Below are positions 24,793 through 36,029 of a DNA stretch of 45,366 nucleotides, piece by piece (position 1 is the stretch's first letter; each line of letters begins with the position of its first letter). The position numbers and the translations under genes were made by a program. Source of the stretch: Blastocatellia bacterium (GTDB lineage Bacteria > Acidobacteriota > Blastocatellia > UBA7656). The notes under the pieces are model-generated. The model ran no database searches. It was not told where the DNA came from and saw only the letters and a list, made by a program, of their open reading frames with translations. The DNA lies in the NCBI GenBank assembly GCA_035275065.1, contig DATENM010000083.1, positions 1 through 45,366 of the forward strand. Reading direction: 5' to 3'.

Positions 24793-27369
24793 TTACTTGC
24801 CGAAGACGACGCGCCCGCCGACGATGGTATAGATGACCGTGGTCTTTTGAATGTCGTCAGGTGGGATGCGGAAGAGGTCTTGCGATAACACCGTGATGTC
24901 TGCGAGCTTGCCCGGCGCGAGCGTGCCTTTGTCGCGTTCGGCGAACTCGGCATAAGCGCATCCGGCAGTGTAAGCGCGCAGCGCCTCTTCGACGGTAATC
25001 TTCTGTTCGGGAACCCAGCCATGCGGGTTGCGCCCGTCAATCGTCGCCCGCGTGACTGCCGCGTGAATGCCGAGAATCGGCGACAGCGGCGCCACCGTCC
25101 AGTCGGAGCCGAAGACCAGCGTCGCTTTGGCGTCGAGCAGTGAGCGGAACGGATAAGTCGTCTTGATGCGCGTCGGGCCGATGCGCTTTTCGGCCCAGCG
25201 GCCATCGTCTATGGCATGGTAAGGCTGCACCGAAGCAATGACGCCGAGCGCGGCAAAGCGCGCAATGTCGCTCGCCAGCAAGTGCTGCGCATGCTCGATG
25301 CGAAAGCGGCGGTCACGCGGGCCGTTCACTCGCGCCACCTCTTCAAAATAATTCAACGTGATGTTGTTGGCTTTATCGCCGATGGCGTGAACCGAGCATT
25401 GCAGCCCGGCCTTGTCGGCGTCTTTGATGTTCTGCTTCATCACGCCTTCGGGAATGTTGTCGTCGGCCATCAAGCCCGCCGTGCCGGGCGCGTCGGTGAA
25501 CGGCTCGAAGAACAGCGCCGTCGTCGAGCCGAGCGAGCCGTCCATAAACGCCTTCAAGCCGCCCAGCCGCAACCAGTCGTCGCCGCGTCCTTGCCGCGCC
25601 ACCACCTCGGCCTGTCGCTTCCAACTGCTCAAGGGCGTGCGCGCGTAAACTCGCACGGTCAGCTTACCGGCGTCGCGGTATCGCTTGTAGACATCGTAGT
25701 GCGGCCAGGCGGTGATGTCTTGAATCGAAGTCACGCCGACGCGCGCCGCTTCTTTCAGCGCCGCGTCGAGCGCCTCGTTGTAATCCTTCTCGCTCGGCTC
25801 GGGGACGAGCGGCCAGACCAGGCTCATCGCCGCGTCTTTCAGCACGCCGGTCGGCTCGCCGGTCTTTGGATCGCGGACGATGGTGCCGCCCGGCGGGTCT
25901 ACGGTGTCGCGGGTGATCTTCGCCAGACGCAGCACGACACTATTGGCAAGCGCCATGTGGCCGTCGAGCCGCGAGACGAAGACGGGATTATCGGGCGTCG
26001 CCGCATCGATCAGCTCTTTGGTCGGAAGCGGGCCGCCGGGCCATAACTCGTGATCCCAATCGCCGCCGGTGATCCAGCGACCCGTGCCCAAGCGCGCGGC
26101 TTGCGCTTTGATGCGCGCGGCGAACTCTGCCGGCGTGCGGGCGTCGCGCAAGTCAACCGACAACAGTTGAAAGCCGCCGCTCATAAAGTGCGTGTGATCG
26201 TCTATGAAACCGGGCACCGCGAGGCGGCCTTGCAGATCGATAACGCGGGTCTGCGGGCCTGTGACCCATTTCATCTTGTCGCTGCTGCCGATGGCAATGA
26301 CGCGCTCGCCACGCGCCGCCAGGGCTTCGGCCCACGGGTGCGTGGCTTCACCCGTGTAGATGCGGCCATTGGTCAACACAAGGTCGGCCTGCACTTGCCT
26401 GCGCGAGAAAGCTTCTGCAATCAAATCTGACACGAACGGAATGATATCGGTCTGCGTGCTGTTGTCAACGGTGAAGACCGTGAGGATGTATTCAGCGCCA
26501 TTCGCCAGGCGGATGTAAGCGGCGTCGTGGCGCGTCGCAGAAGTCCAGCCGGCTTTCGAGTAAAGCTGCGCGCCCGCCGGCAGGCTCTTGCCGGAGAATC
26601 GCGTCGCCTGATCGTCCGGGTCATCCGATTTATGAAATGGATCACGGCGCAGCAAGTCCATCATCGCCCGCGAGCGTGCCGGTGTCACGGCGCGCCCGGT
26701 GACGATCTCGAACAACAGGCGCGCGACTGCTGCGGTCGTGAGCTTGTTGCGGTTCTCGAAGTTTGGCCCCAGGCTCTGGCGGTCGCGCCCGTACGGGCCT
26801 TCGCTCCAGGTCTTCTGATTGACGTTGATTTTCTCGAAGCCGAGGCTCGCGAAGTAGCGATTCACGGCGTTGCGCTGGTCGAGCCACGGCTTGAGCGCGG
26901 CGTCGTCCAACTCAGGCCCATCCGTCGTGCGGGTGAGCGCGTTGAACACGTAATGCGTCGCATCATTCGATGACTCGACGATCATATCGCGCAAGGCGCG
27001 TTCAAGCTCCGGCGAAGTTTTTAACTCGCCGGTCTCCAGTTGATGATGCGCGGCGACCAGATAAAAGAGCTTGACGACGCTCGCCGGGTAAGTCGGCTCC
27101 TGGCCGCGGTGGCTGGCCCACGCCGGATGCTCGCGGTCGTTCAGGTCGATTAGCGTGATGGCGATCTTGTCCGCCGTCAGCCCGCCTTTGCCGAAGCGCG
27201 CGACCGCCGCCTCGACGACGTTGCCGACAAGCTGTTGAAGCTGTGGCGACGGCGCGAATGGCGGGCGGGCTTGCGGCGCAGGCGACTGCGCCGCGGCGTC
27301 CGCGCGGATGAGCGCCAACACCGCAAGCAACGCCGCGCGCGTGAAAGGCAACAAGCGGGATCGATTCAT
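24793..27369 (-). CDS. Fusion of serine hydrolase (class A beta-lactamase-like) and amidohydrolase family 3 (YtcJ-like) (858 aa)
   Basis: A secreted two-domain enzyme. Signal peptide at about 1-27. Residues 45-322 look like a penicillin-binding/class A beta-lactamase fold: SVVK at 97-100 (SxxK nucleophile), SSN at 133-135 (SxN motif) and KAG at 272-274 in place of KTG. Residues 328-856 are an amidohydrolase of the YtcJ/exoenzyme-regulatory type: VLTNGRIYTG, VPGFIDDHTHFMSGG with metal-binding H392 and H394, HAIGDKA, RIEHAQHL, FGSDWTVAPLSP and the C-terminal GTLAPGKLADITVLSQD. Both halves keep catalytic motifs in one uninterrupted frame, so I see no sign of an assembly or frameshift artefact. 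AGGAA lies 5 bases before the start. Substrate and any link to beta-lactams are unknown. Confidence 0.85.
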   Translation of the reverse strand: MNRSRLLPFTRAALLAVLALIRADAAAQSPAPQARPPFAPSPQLQQLVGNVVEAAVARFGKGGLTADKIAITLIDLNDREHPAWASHRGQEPTYPASVVKLFYLVAAHHQLETGELKTSPELERALRDMIVESSNDATHYVFNALTRTTDGPELDDAALKPWLDQRNAVNRYFASLGFEKINVNQKTWSEGPYGRDRQSLGPNFENRNKLTTAAVARLLFEIVTGRAVTPARSRAMMDLLRRDPFHKSDDPDDQATRFSGKSLPAGAQLYSKAGWTSATRHDAAYIRLANGAEYILTVFTVDNSTQTDIIPFVSDLIAEAFSRRQVQADLVLTNGRIYTGEATHPWAEALAARGERVIAIGSSDKMKWVTGPQTRVIDLQGRLAVPGFIDDHTHFMSGGFQLLSVDLRDARTPAEFAARIKAQAARLGTGRWITGGDWDHELWPGGPLPTKELIDAATPDNPVFVSRLDGHMALANSVVLRLAKITRDTVDPPGGTIVRDPKTGEPTGVLKDAAMSLVWPLVPEPSEKDYNEALDAALKEAARVGVTSIQDITAWPHYDVYKRYRDAGKLTVRVYARTPLSSWKRQAEVVARQGRGDDWLRLGGLKAFMDGSLGSTTALFFEPFTDAPGTAGLMADDNIPEGVMKQNIKDADKAGLQCSVHAIGDKANNITLNYFEEVARVNGPRDRRFRIEHAQHLLASDIARFAALGVIASVQPYHAIDDGRWAEKRIGPTRIKTTYPFRSLLDAKATLVFGSDWTVAPLSPILGIHAAVTRATIDGRNPHGWVPEQKITVEEALRAYTAGCAYAEFAERDKGTLAPGKLADITVLSQDLFRIPPDDIQKTTVIYTIVGGRVVFGK

Positions 27370-27425
27370 ACGGATTCCTGAACGGGCCGAATGAAGCTGT
27401 CGGTCTATTCTTGAAGTGGTTAAGG

Positions 27426-28751
27426 CTACTTCTTCTTGCTTTGCCAGAGGCGCGCTTCGAGGTGGCCCAGTTGCTCGCGGCTCGGCGCGCCTTCGATCAT
27501 CACCACGTCTTTGTCGCGCAGCTCGATGCTCACCAGTCCCTCGCTCGTTTCATAGACGCGGCGCGTCACTTTATCGTCGGTGTCGTGCTTGAGCTTGTAA
27601 CGCTGCTCGCTGCGCTCGGAGTAAGCGGTGAAGAACTCGCGGGCATCGGCAGGCGTGTCCCAGGTCGTATACTGCGCCAGCAGAGAAGCGCCGCTCGCGC
27701 GGTTCTCGTAAAAGGCATAACCGTCGCCGCCCCACCCGGCAGCGGCGGCGCGGGCGCGAAACTTCGGCAGAAACTCGCTGAGGATGACAAAGTAACCAAA
27801 CTCACCGTTGACGTCTTCGTCGGCGCGCTTCCAGTCTTTGCCGAGCGTCGCGCTGAGGTCGCTCAACGCGAACTTCACAGGCATGTCGTGCGCCAGGTAT
27901 TTCTCCGGGTGCATGATCTGTTCGCTCGAAGCCGGCAGCGTCGTGTAAGCGGCGTCGAGGCCGTGCCACGAGCCGTTCTTCAACACCGCTTGCGTGAAGC
28001 CTGCGCCATAGATGTAAGGGAATTGCAGGTTCTCGCGCAGCACACGCGGTGCCGCCGACAGCACAGGGTAGTTCGGGTCGCTGGCTTCGGCGTCGTTGTC
28101 GAGCAGCCGCTCCGTAAGCGAATCGATCTTGGTGATGTCAATGCCGCGCAGGCCGCTCTGCTCCAGGTCGTAGATGATCATGATCAACGTCGCTTCGCCT
28201 TCGACGAGCGCGTGCGCCGCCAGCTCGGCATCGGCGTCGCCCTTCGGCCATTTCTCGAAGCGCCGCAGGTTGAAGTGCTGATCCTGGAGCGCGTGCATCA
28301 GCTCGTGCGCCATAACCTTCTTCTGCTCGGCCAGCGGCAGCCATGCGGCGAGGTAGAACTCTTTCGTCTTGGGCTCGTAAAAACCGGCCACCTGCTCGCG
28401 CAGCAGCTTGACGACATAGTCGCGCAGTTGAAAGTTCTGCGGCACCAGTCCGAGCTTGACGAGCGTCTTCTGCGAGGCGTCGAACTCGGCGGGCGGCGTG
28501 CTTTCGTCGAGGTCGCGCATGACCGATTGCTCGATCTCGTCGCGGGTTTTAAAAGCGCTCTTGACCGGCTCTTTGATGGCCAGCTCGCGCATGCGGCTGA
28601 CGGTTTTCAGCACATCATCGGTGGCGTTGAGCGTCGCCGTGGAGTCTGCCGGCTTGATCGCCGGCGCGCCTTGCCAGGCGACAACGCCTGTAGAAGTCAG
28701 TAATGCCAGGGCCAGCACCAGCGCCACGCTGGCGGTGAATCTTTTGACCAT
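27426..28751 (-). CDS. Putative secreted HExxH-type metalloprotease (441 aa)
   Basis: A signal peptide (SVALVLALALLTSTGVVA) is followed by a region with VAGFYEPKTKEFYL, then the zinc motif HELMH at 149-153 in VMAHELMHALQDQHF. Downstream, ALVEGEATLIM provides E184 or E186 as a likely third ligand, as in gluzincin-type peptidases. The C-terminal part (about 330-400) has no motif I recognise. I do not know a named family for it. The start is 56 bases downstream from no obvious partner; the fusion gene follows 56 bases beyond its stop on the same strand, so co-transcription is likely. Confidence 0.6.
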   Translation of the reverse strand: MVKRFTASVALVLALALLTSTGVVAWQGAPAIKPADSTATLNATDDVLKTVSRMRELAIKEPVKSAFKTRDEIEQSVMRDLDESTPPAEFDASQKTLVKLGLVPQNFQLRDYVVKLLREQVAGFYEPKTKEFYLAAWLPLAEQKKVMAHELMHALQDQHFNLRRFEKWPKGDADAELAAHALVEGEATLIMIIYDLEQSGLRGIDITKIDSLTERLLDNDAEASDPNYPVLSAAPRVLRENLQFPYIYGAGFTQAVLKNGSWHGLDAAYTTLPASSEQIMHPEKYLAHDMPVKFALSDLSATLGKDWKRADEDVNGEFGYFVILSEFLPKFRARAAAAGWGGDGYAFYENRASGASLLAQYTTWDTPADAREFFTAYSERSEQRYKLKHDTDDKVTRRVYETSEGLVSIELRDKDVVMIEGAPSREQLGHLEARLWQSKKK

Positions 28752-28955
28752 TCTGTTGACGACCTTTCTAAAGTGAAGCTAGATGGGATTGTCGCTGTGC
28801 CGCCGCCGGTTTGTCAAAGGTTTGCTCATCGCCCTCAGGAAACCTGCGCGCTGGCACGACTTCTCGGCAAGATGCTAAGATTCAAGATTGTTTCAGCCGG
28901 CGGGCCTTCGCCCTATGGCCCGGAGTTTCAAGCAGAGGAGTCAGACGAGCACGGT

Positions 28956-30329
28956 ATGCGAGCGCACGTAGTTACATTCGGCTGTCAGATGAACGAGTAT
29001 GACACGCACGCCATTCAATCCGAGCTGGCGGGCTTTGGCTATTCGTTCGTTGACGATTACCGCGAGGCCGACCTCGTGCTGGTCAACACCTGCGCGGTGC
29101 GCGGCAAGCCGGTCGAAAAAGCGCAGACCTTGCTCGGCGAGCTACGCAAAGAGAAGCAGCGGCGGCGCGGCGCGCTGACCATCGGCTTGATGGGCTGCCT
29201 GGCGCAACTCGCCGAAGGCCGCCGCATGGGCGAGAAGTTCGCCGTTGACATTATGCTCGGCCCCGGCGCCATCACCGAGATCGGCGCGGCCATCGAGCGC
29301 GGCAAGTTTCAATCCTTCGACTTCAAAAACGAGTTGCAGTTCTACACGCCGCCGCCGCCGACGGGCGCAGTCAGCGCCCACCTGACGATTATGCGCGGCT
29401 GCAATCACCGCTGCACCTACTGCATCGTGCCGCAGACGCGCGGCAGCGAAGTCTCGCGGCCTGCCGAAGACATCCTCGGCGAAGCGCGGGCGCTCCGTGA
29501 TGCCGGTGTGGTCGAAGTCACGCTGCTTGGCCAGAACGTCAACTCCTACGGGCTCGCCGAAGGCACGGGCGCGCGGCGGCGGCGGATTGACGGCTACCCG
29601 TCGTTTGCCGAATTGCTGCGCATGGTCGGGCGCGTCGGCATCCCGCGCGTCCGCTTCGTCACCTCGCACCCGGTCAACTTTGACGACGAGATCATCGAGG
29701 CCATCGCCGACACACCGGCAGTCTGCCGCTACATCCATTTGCCTGTGCAGTCGGGGTCGAATCGCATACTGAAGCGCATGGCGCGCGAATACACCCGCGA
29801 GTTCTATCTCGAGCGCGTGCGGCGGCTGCGCGAGCTGTTGCCCGACGCGACCCTTTCGACCGACATCATCGTCGGCTTCCCCGGCGAGAGCGAAGAGGAT
29901 TTCGAGCAGACCCTGTCGTTATACCGCGAAGTCGGCTATGACGCGGCTTATATGTTCATCTACTCGGAGCGCGAAGGCACCCCGGCACAGATTCACTTTG
30001 CAGACGTGGAGCGCGCGCTGAAGACCGCGCGGCTGGGCCGGCTGGTCGAGTTACAAAAGGCCGTGTCGTTCGAGCAGAACCAACGGTGGGTCGGGCGCGA
30101 GGTCGAAGTCCTGGTCAAAGGCGCGGCGGACGAAAGCGGTTTTGTGCAGGGCCACACCCGCGGCAATCACGTGACGATGATCGAAGGCAATCTGGCGCCG
30201 GGTGTTCACCGGGTGACGGTCGTTCACGCCACGCCGAACCGCCTCTATTGCGAGGCCCGCGGCGCTGCCAGCCTGGAACCGACGACAAGCAGGCGAGAGT
30301 TGAAAGTTATCTCGCTGCCGACAATTTGA
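28956..30329 (+). CDS. miaB: tRNA-2-methylthio-N6-dimethylallyladenosine synthase MiaB (457 aa)
   Basis: A radical-SAM methylthiotransferase that adds a methylthio group to N6-isopentenyl-A37 of tRNAs reading UNN codons. The N-terminal UPF0004 domain has its three auxiliary-cluster cysteines at C10 (TFGCQMNEYD), C46 (NTCAVRG) and C81 (GCLAQ). The radical-SAM cluster is CNHRCTYC at C149, C153 and C156. The TRAM domain occupies about 380-445. I start at the ATG at 28956 because the standard MiaB beginning is there. The open frame begins 61 codons earlier without family character, and GAGGAG lies 15 bases before the chosen ATG, a long spacing. A hairpin immediately follows the stop. Confidence 0.93.
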   Translation: MRAHVVTFGCQMNEYDTHAIQSELAGFGYSFVDDYREADLVLVNTCAVRGKPVEKAQTLLGELRKEKQRRRGALTIGLMGCLAQLAEGRRMGEKFAVDIMLGPGAITEIGAAIERGKFQSFDFKNELQFYTPPPPTGAVSAHLTIMRGCNHRCTYCIVPQTRGSEVSRPAEDILGEARALRDAGVVEVTLLGQNVNSYGLAEGTGARRRRIDGYPSFAELLRMVGRVGIPRVRFVTSHPVNFDDEIIEAIADTPAVCRYIHLPVQSGSNRILKRMAREYTREFYLERVRRLRELLPDATLSTDIIVGFPGESEEDFEQTLSLYREVGYDAAYMFIYSEREGTPAQIHFADVERALKTARLGRLVELQKAVSFEQNQRWVGREVEVLVKGAADESGFVQGHTRGNHVTMIEGNLAPGVHRVTVVHATPNRLYCEARGAASLEPTTSRRELKVISLPTI

Positions 30330-30330
30330 A

Positions 30331-30364
30331 GTGAGCGGCGAGACCACTCGGCCTCGCCGCTCAC
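30331..30364 (+). terminator. Hairpin after miaB
   Basis: A perfect 12-base stem, GTGAGCGGCGAG with CTCGCCGCTCAC, loop of 10, begins one base after the miaB stop. The following AGCTAATCAAGTTATATTTT is AT-rich but not a clean U run, so it may work as a terminator or as a 3' stabiliser. Confidence 0.6.
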
Positions 30365-30375
30365 AGCTAATCAAG

Positions 30376-30444
30376 TTATATTTTGGCCGTAGCGGCGGAG
30401 ATGATCCAGGCAGCCACACCAAAGATTAATCCGAATTCCAACAT
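30376..30444 (-). CDS. Probable 22-residue membrane peptide
   Basis: On the minus strand an ATG follows AAGGGGG with an 8-base spacing and opens a 22-codon frame ended by TAA. The peptide begins MLEFGLIFGVAAW and ends AATAKI, with nearly all residues between 4 and 20 hydrophobic: a single short membrane helix. A TATATA box lies at 30480-30485, giving a short leader. The gene falls between two strong terminators (30331-30364 and 30544-30594), so it looks like a separate small transcription unit. No family is recognised. Confidence 0.5.
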   Translation of the reverse strand: MLEFGLIFGVAAWIISAATAKI

Positions 30445-30543
30445 CGTATTTACCCCCTTGTAGAATTAATCGGTACGTTTATATAGAACCGCCCGCCGGG
30501 CATTTGATACCAGGGGGCCGAAAAATCTCTCTTGAAAAATGAA

Positions 30544-30594
30544 TCGCGCGGGCGGGCACAGATAGATACTCGCTATCCGTGCCCGCCCGCGCGA
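30544..30594 (-). terminator. Rho-independent terminator of the BON-domain gene
   Basis: A 22-base stem (30544-30565 with 30573-30594, one mismatch), loop of 7, GC-rich, followed on the minus strand by ATTCATTTTTC. It lies 37 bases after the stop of the BON-domain gene. Confidence 0.8.
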
Positions 30595-30630
30595 TGCGCG
30601 ACTTTGGTTTTCAAAGACTACGGCGACGCC

Positions 30631-31245
30631 TTACTCGGCCTTCACAGTAATCTTGTTGACGACGCGGCGCACGCCTTTAACCGAACTGGCGATGCGCTCG
30701 GCGCGCGATTTCAATTCTTCGCTCGGCAGCTCGCCGCTCAAGGTGGCGGTGCCATTGCTAACCTTCACATCTATCGGGTGAGTGCGCAGGTCCGAGTCGT
30801 CGAGCAGCTTCGTCGTGACGTCAACTTCAACGGTGATGCCCGAAGTCGAAGACGTCGAAGGCGCGGCTGCCGACGATGGCGTCGGCGAAGATGCGGGCGC
30901 CGGGACGGTGACAGTTGTCGGTGATGCCGGAGGCGGCATGACGACGACCGGCGGCGCGGGCTGCGCCGGGGCCGGCATCTGCGGCTGCGCGGCGGCGCGC
31001 TGCGCGGCATCGGCGCGTGCCCGTTCAATCTCAAGCTGCGCGTCTTGATTGCGCTGCTGATTGTTCATGATTAAAAGCGTGATGAGCACAGCCACCGCAA
31101 TTCCGGCGATGACCAGAGCGGCAATCGCTCCGCCCGACAAGCCGCGCCGCTCATAGACGACGGGCGGATAATCCTCTTCCACCACCGTGCGGCGCTCTAC
31201 AGGAACGTCCTCGACCACCGTATGCGTTTCGCGTATTTGTGCCAT
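30631..31245 (-). CDS. Membrane-anchored BON-domain protein (204 aa)
   Basis: Residues 1-35 are charged and cytoplasmic. About 36-60 form a membrane helix (GGAIAALVIAGIAVAVLITL). About 63-85 are a short charged helix, and about 86-140 a Pro/Ala/Ser/Thr linker. About 145-204 form one BON domain (VTTKLLDDSDLRTHPIDVKV, NGTATLSGELPSEELKSRAE, GVRRVVNKITV). Known of the family: BON domains bind phospholipid or other envelope surfaces in OsmY-like stress proteins. GGAGG lies 10 bases before the ATG. It sits next to the divergently oriented YtxH-type gene, which suggests a stress or envelope context. Confidence 0.8.
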   Translation of the reverse strand: MAQIRETHTVVEDVPVERRTVVEEDYPPVVYERRGLSGGAIAALVIAGIAVAVLITLLIMNNQQRNQDAQLEIERARADAAQRAAAQPQMPAPAQPAPPVVVMPPPASPTTVTVPAPASSPTPSSAAAPSTSSTSGITVEVDVTTKLLDDSDLRTHPIDVKVSNGTATLSGELPSEELKSRAERIASSVKGVRRVVNKITVKAE

Positions 31246-31546
31246 AATCGTTCATCCTCCGATCAATTTATGAGTAAGCCTGCGAAGACGGCGAATCTTC
31301 TATTGCCGCGCCCGGTGATGCGCCGGCGAGCGTATGGAAATGCGCCGGCTCGGGGGCAAAAAGCTCACTCAGCTCATGCTAAGGCAATGCGTGTGCCTGA
31401 GCCTTCATGGCCACGGCGAGTTGGCGAAATTCGACGGCGCTGCGGCCAGAGACTTCTTGAAGGCCGCCGAGCCAGATGTTATAGTGAGCGTGTCTTCATC
31501 AAGTTGCACAGAGATGTAGAGCTACACTGTTTACCAGGAGGCGATT
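31246..31546. other. Divergent intergenic region, promoter but no gene recognised
   Basis: 301 bases between the divergent BON and YtxH genes. Apart from the promoter at 31457-31485 and the YtxH ribosome binding site (AGGAGG near 31537), nothing stands out. A short plus-strand frame crossing it has Arg-rich nonsense character and is not called. Confidence 0.5.
31457..31485 (+). promoter_or_regulatory. Sigma70-like promoter for the YtxH gene
   Basis: TTGAAG at 31457-31462 and TATAGT at 31480-31485, separated by exactly 17 bases, 61 bases before the ATG at 31547. Confidence 0.55.
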
Positions 31547-31984
31547 ATGGCCGAAAACGAGGGCTCAGCAGCATCTGAGAAGTTGACATTTCTATTGATC
31601 GGCGCCGGCATCGGCGCAACCCTGGCGCTGCTGTTTGCGCCCAAGAGCGGGCGCGAACTGCGCGGCGACATCGCCGATTACACGCGGCGCGGGGTTGATG
31701 CGGCGGGCGAAGGCGCGCGGCAGATCGGCACGCGGGCGTCAGAGCTTTACGACAGCACCAGCGAGCGCGTCCAGACCGCTTACGGCTCGGCGCGCGAGCG
31801 CGCGGCGGGGGCTTACGGTGTGGCCCGCGAGCGCGTGTCGCAGAGCGCTGAAGCCGTCGCCGACGTCGCTTCGCGGCAGAAGGATCAGATTCAGGCGGCC
31901 ATCGAGGCGGGCAAGCAAGCCTACCGCGAAGAGAAGCGCAAGGCCGGCGAGTTTGCTGGCGCTGCCGCCGAACCCGAAGCGTAA
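31547..31984 (+). CDS. YtxH-domain protein (145 aa)
   Basis: The YtxH hallmark is visible: a hydrophobic helix at about residues 12-29 (LTFLLIGAGIGATLALLFAP) followed by KSGRELR. The rest is a long amphipathic, Ala/Arg/Glu-rich helix with an imperfect repeat (YGSARERAAGAYGVARERV), which resembles LEA-like or apolipoprotein-like stress helices. AGGAGG lies 6 bases upstream of the ATG. YtxH proteins are linked to general stress in Bacillus; a membrane-surface or desiccation role here is inferred. Confidence 0.8.
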   Translation: MAENEGSAASEKLTFLLIGAGIGATLALLFAPKSGRELRGDIADYTRRGVDAAGEGARQIGTRASELYDSTSERVQTAYGSARERAAGAYGVARERVSQSAEAVADVASRQKDQIQAAIEAGKQAYREEKRKAGEFAGAAAEPEA

Positions 31985-32151
31985 CGCAGACAACTGGCGG
32001 CGTGGCGACAGCGCCCCTTGCTCGTTGCCGCGCCGCTTTGATATTTGCCGACTGGCCTCGCGGAGTTGCAGGGACGCGGGATTATACGAGCCGGGCTTGC
32101 GCCGGCTGCGCCATCTCTATTGCGCAACTTGCTCTCGGGCAAGGAGGGCTT

Positions 32152-32769
32152 GTGGATCAGCGAACCTTCTACATCGTCGTCACGGTTGCCACGGCGGTCA
32201 TCACTTTGAGCTTCCTCATTCAGATGGCCATGATGATCGGCATCGCGCGCGCCGTGAAGCGATTGACGGGCATCGCCGAAGCGATGCAGAAGAAGGTCGA
32301 GCCGCTGATTGTCAAAACCGAGCCCATCATCGCTAAGGTCGAGCCGCTCGTCGATCAGGTGCAAGGGACCATCAGCAACGTGCGCGTGGCGGTTGACCGA
32401 ATCACCGCGCAGGCGCAAGAGACCTTTGACAAAGTGACGGTCGAAACGCGCGCCATCGCCGCCGCGGTTTCGACATCGTCGCGCGAGATCGCCGGGCTGG
32501 CGCAGCGCCAGGCCGAACAGGTCAGCAGCACCGTCGAGATGGCGACGACGACCCTGCAAAGACAGATCGTTGAAATTGACGGCTTGCTGACGCGCACGCA
32601 GGATCGCATCGAAGATACGACCACCGAAGTGCAGACCGGCGTGCTACAACCCATGCGCGAGCTGTCGGCGTTGCTGGTCGGCTTGCGGCGAACCATCGAG
32701 ATGCTGTTCGGGCGCGGGCGCAAATCGATAGATCAGGCATATCAGGACGAAGAGATGTTTATTGGATAA
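32152..32769 (+). CDS. Coiled-coil membrane protein, unknown function (205 aa)
   Basis: One membrane helix at about residues 5-27 (FYIVVTVATAVITLSFLIQM) is followed by about 150 residues of predicted coiled coil rich in Val, Thr, Glu and Gln (VEPLIVKTEPIIAKVEPLVD, then DRITAQAQETFDKVTVETRA). The layout recalls DUF948-like or signalling-helix membrane proteins. I choose the GTG at 32152 because AGGAGG lies 4 bases upstream and the helix begins right after it; the frame is open 50 codons further, but that part is low quality. It follows ytxH by 167 bases on the same strand. Confidence 0.6.
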   Translation: MDQRTFYIVVTVATAVITLSFLIQMAMMIGIARAVKRLTGIAEAMQKKVEPLIVKTEPIIAKVEPLVDQVQGTISNVRVAVDRITAQAQETFDKVTVETRAIAAAVSTSSREIAGLAQRQAEQVSSTVEMATTTLQRQIVEIDGLLTRTQDRIEDTTTEVQTGVLQPMRELSALLVGLRRTIEMLFGRGRKSIDQAYQDEEMFIG

Positions 32770-32858
32770 ACAACGGGTTGCCGGCGCGACACCAAAGCGG
32801 CCTTCAGAGCCGTTTGCGTGTCGTCCAAGGCTTAAAGGCTGGTGACTCTATTCAAGCG

Positions 32859-32891
32859 GCACCTGGGTTCCTCTTCGCAGGAGTCAGGTGC
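32859..32891 (+). terminator. Hairpin ahead of ileS, possible terminator
   Basis: GCACCTG pairs with CAGGTGC and TCCT with AGGA inside, and the stem is followed by TTTCATATTTT. A second hairpin precedes it (CGACACCAAAGCGGC at 32787-32801 with 32809-32823, one bulge and one mismatch). They could end transcripts from 32152-32769 or act in the ileS leader. Confidence 0.45.
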
Positions 32892-32897
32892 TTTCAT

Positions 32898-33015
32898 ATT
32901 TTGGATTTTGGATTTTCGATTTTGGATTCAGGGAGCGCAGTGCTTTGGCTAATCCGGCACATCGCGCATCCCTCTCTGGTAATCCAAAATCCAAAATCCA
33001 AAATCCAAAATCGAG
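32898..33015. repeat. Inverted heptad arrays, TTTTGGA type
   Basis: Left arm 32898-32931 has five units of ATTTTGG type; right arm 32981-33015 has five units of AATCCAA type, the reverse complement. The 49 bases between them carry no feature. The right arm ends 6 bases before the ileS ATG, leaving only GAGAG as a weak ribosome binding site. Confidence 0.85.
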
Positions 33016-33021
33016 AGCGTT

Positions 33022-35970
<2,949 letters not shown>

Positions 35971-36029
35971 GCGACGAAGGGCTTGCGGTGAACGGCGCGA
36001 ATGCGCATCCTTAGAGAAGAGGAAGTTTG

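Noticed and set aside
28773..28955. 61-codon extension of MiaB
   Set aside because: No family resemblance, while the standard MiaB start with C10 lies at 28956. The long spacing of the ribosome binding site leaves some doubt.
31222..31578. 118-codon plus-strand frame before ytxH
   Set aside because: Arg-rich with no domain, crosses the promoter and start of ytxH, and has no ribosome binding site.
32770..33021. T-box riboswitch ahead of ileS
   Set aside because: The T-box core (TGGNACCGCG type) and specifier-loop layout are not visible; only simple hairpins are.
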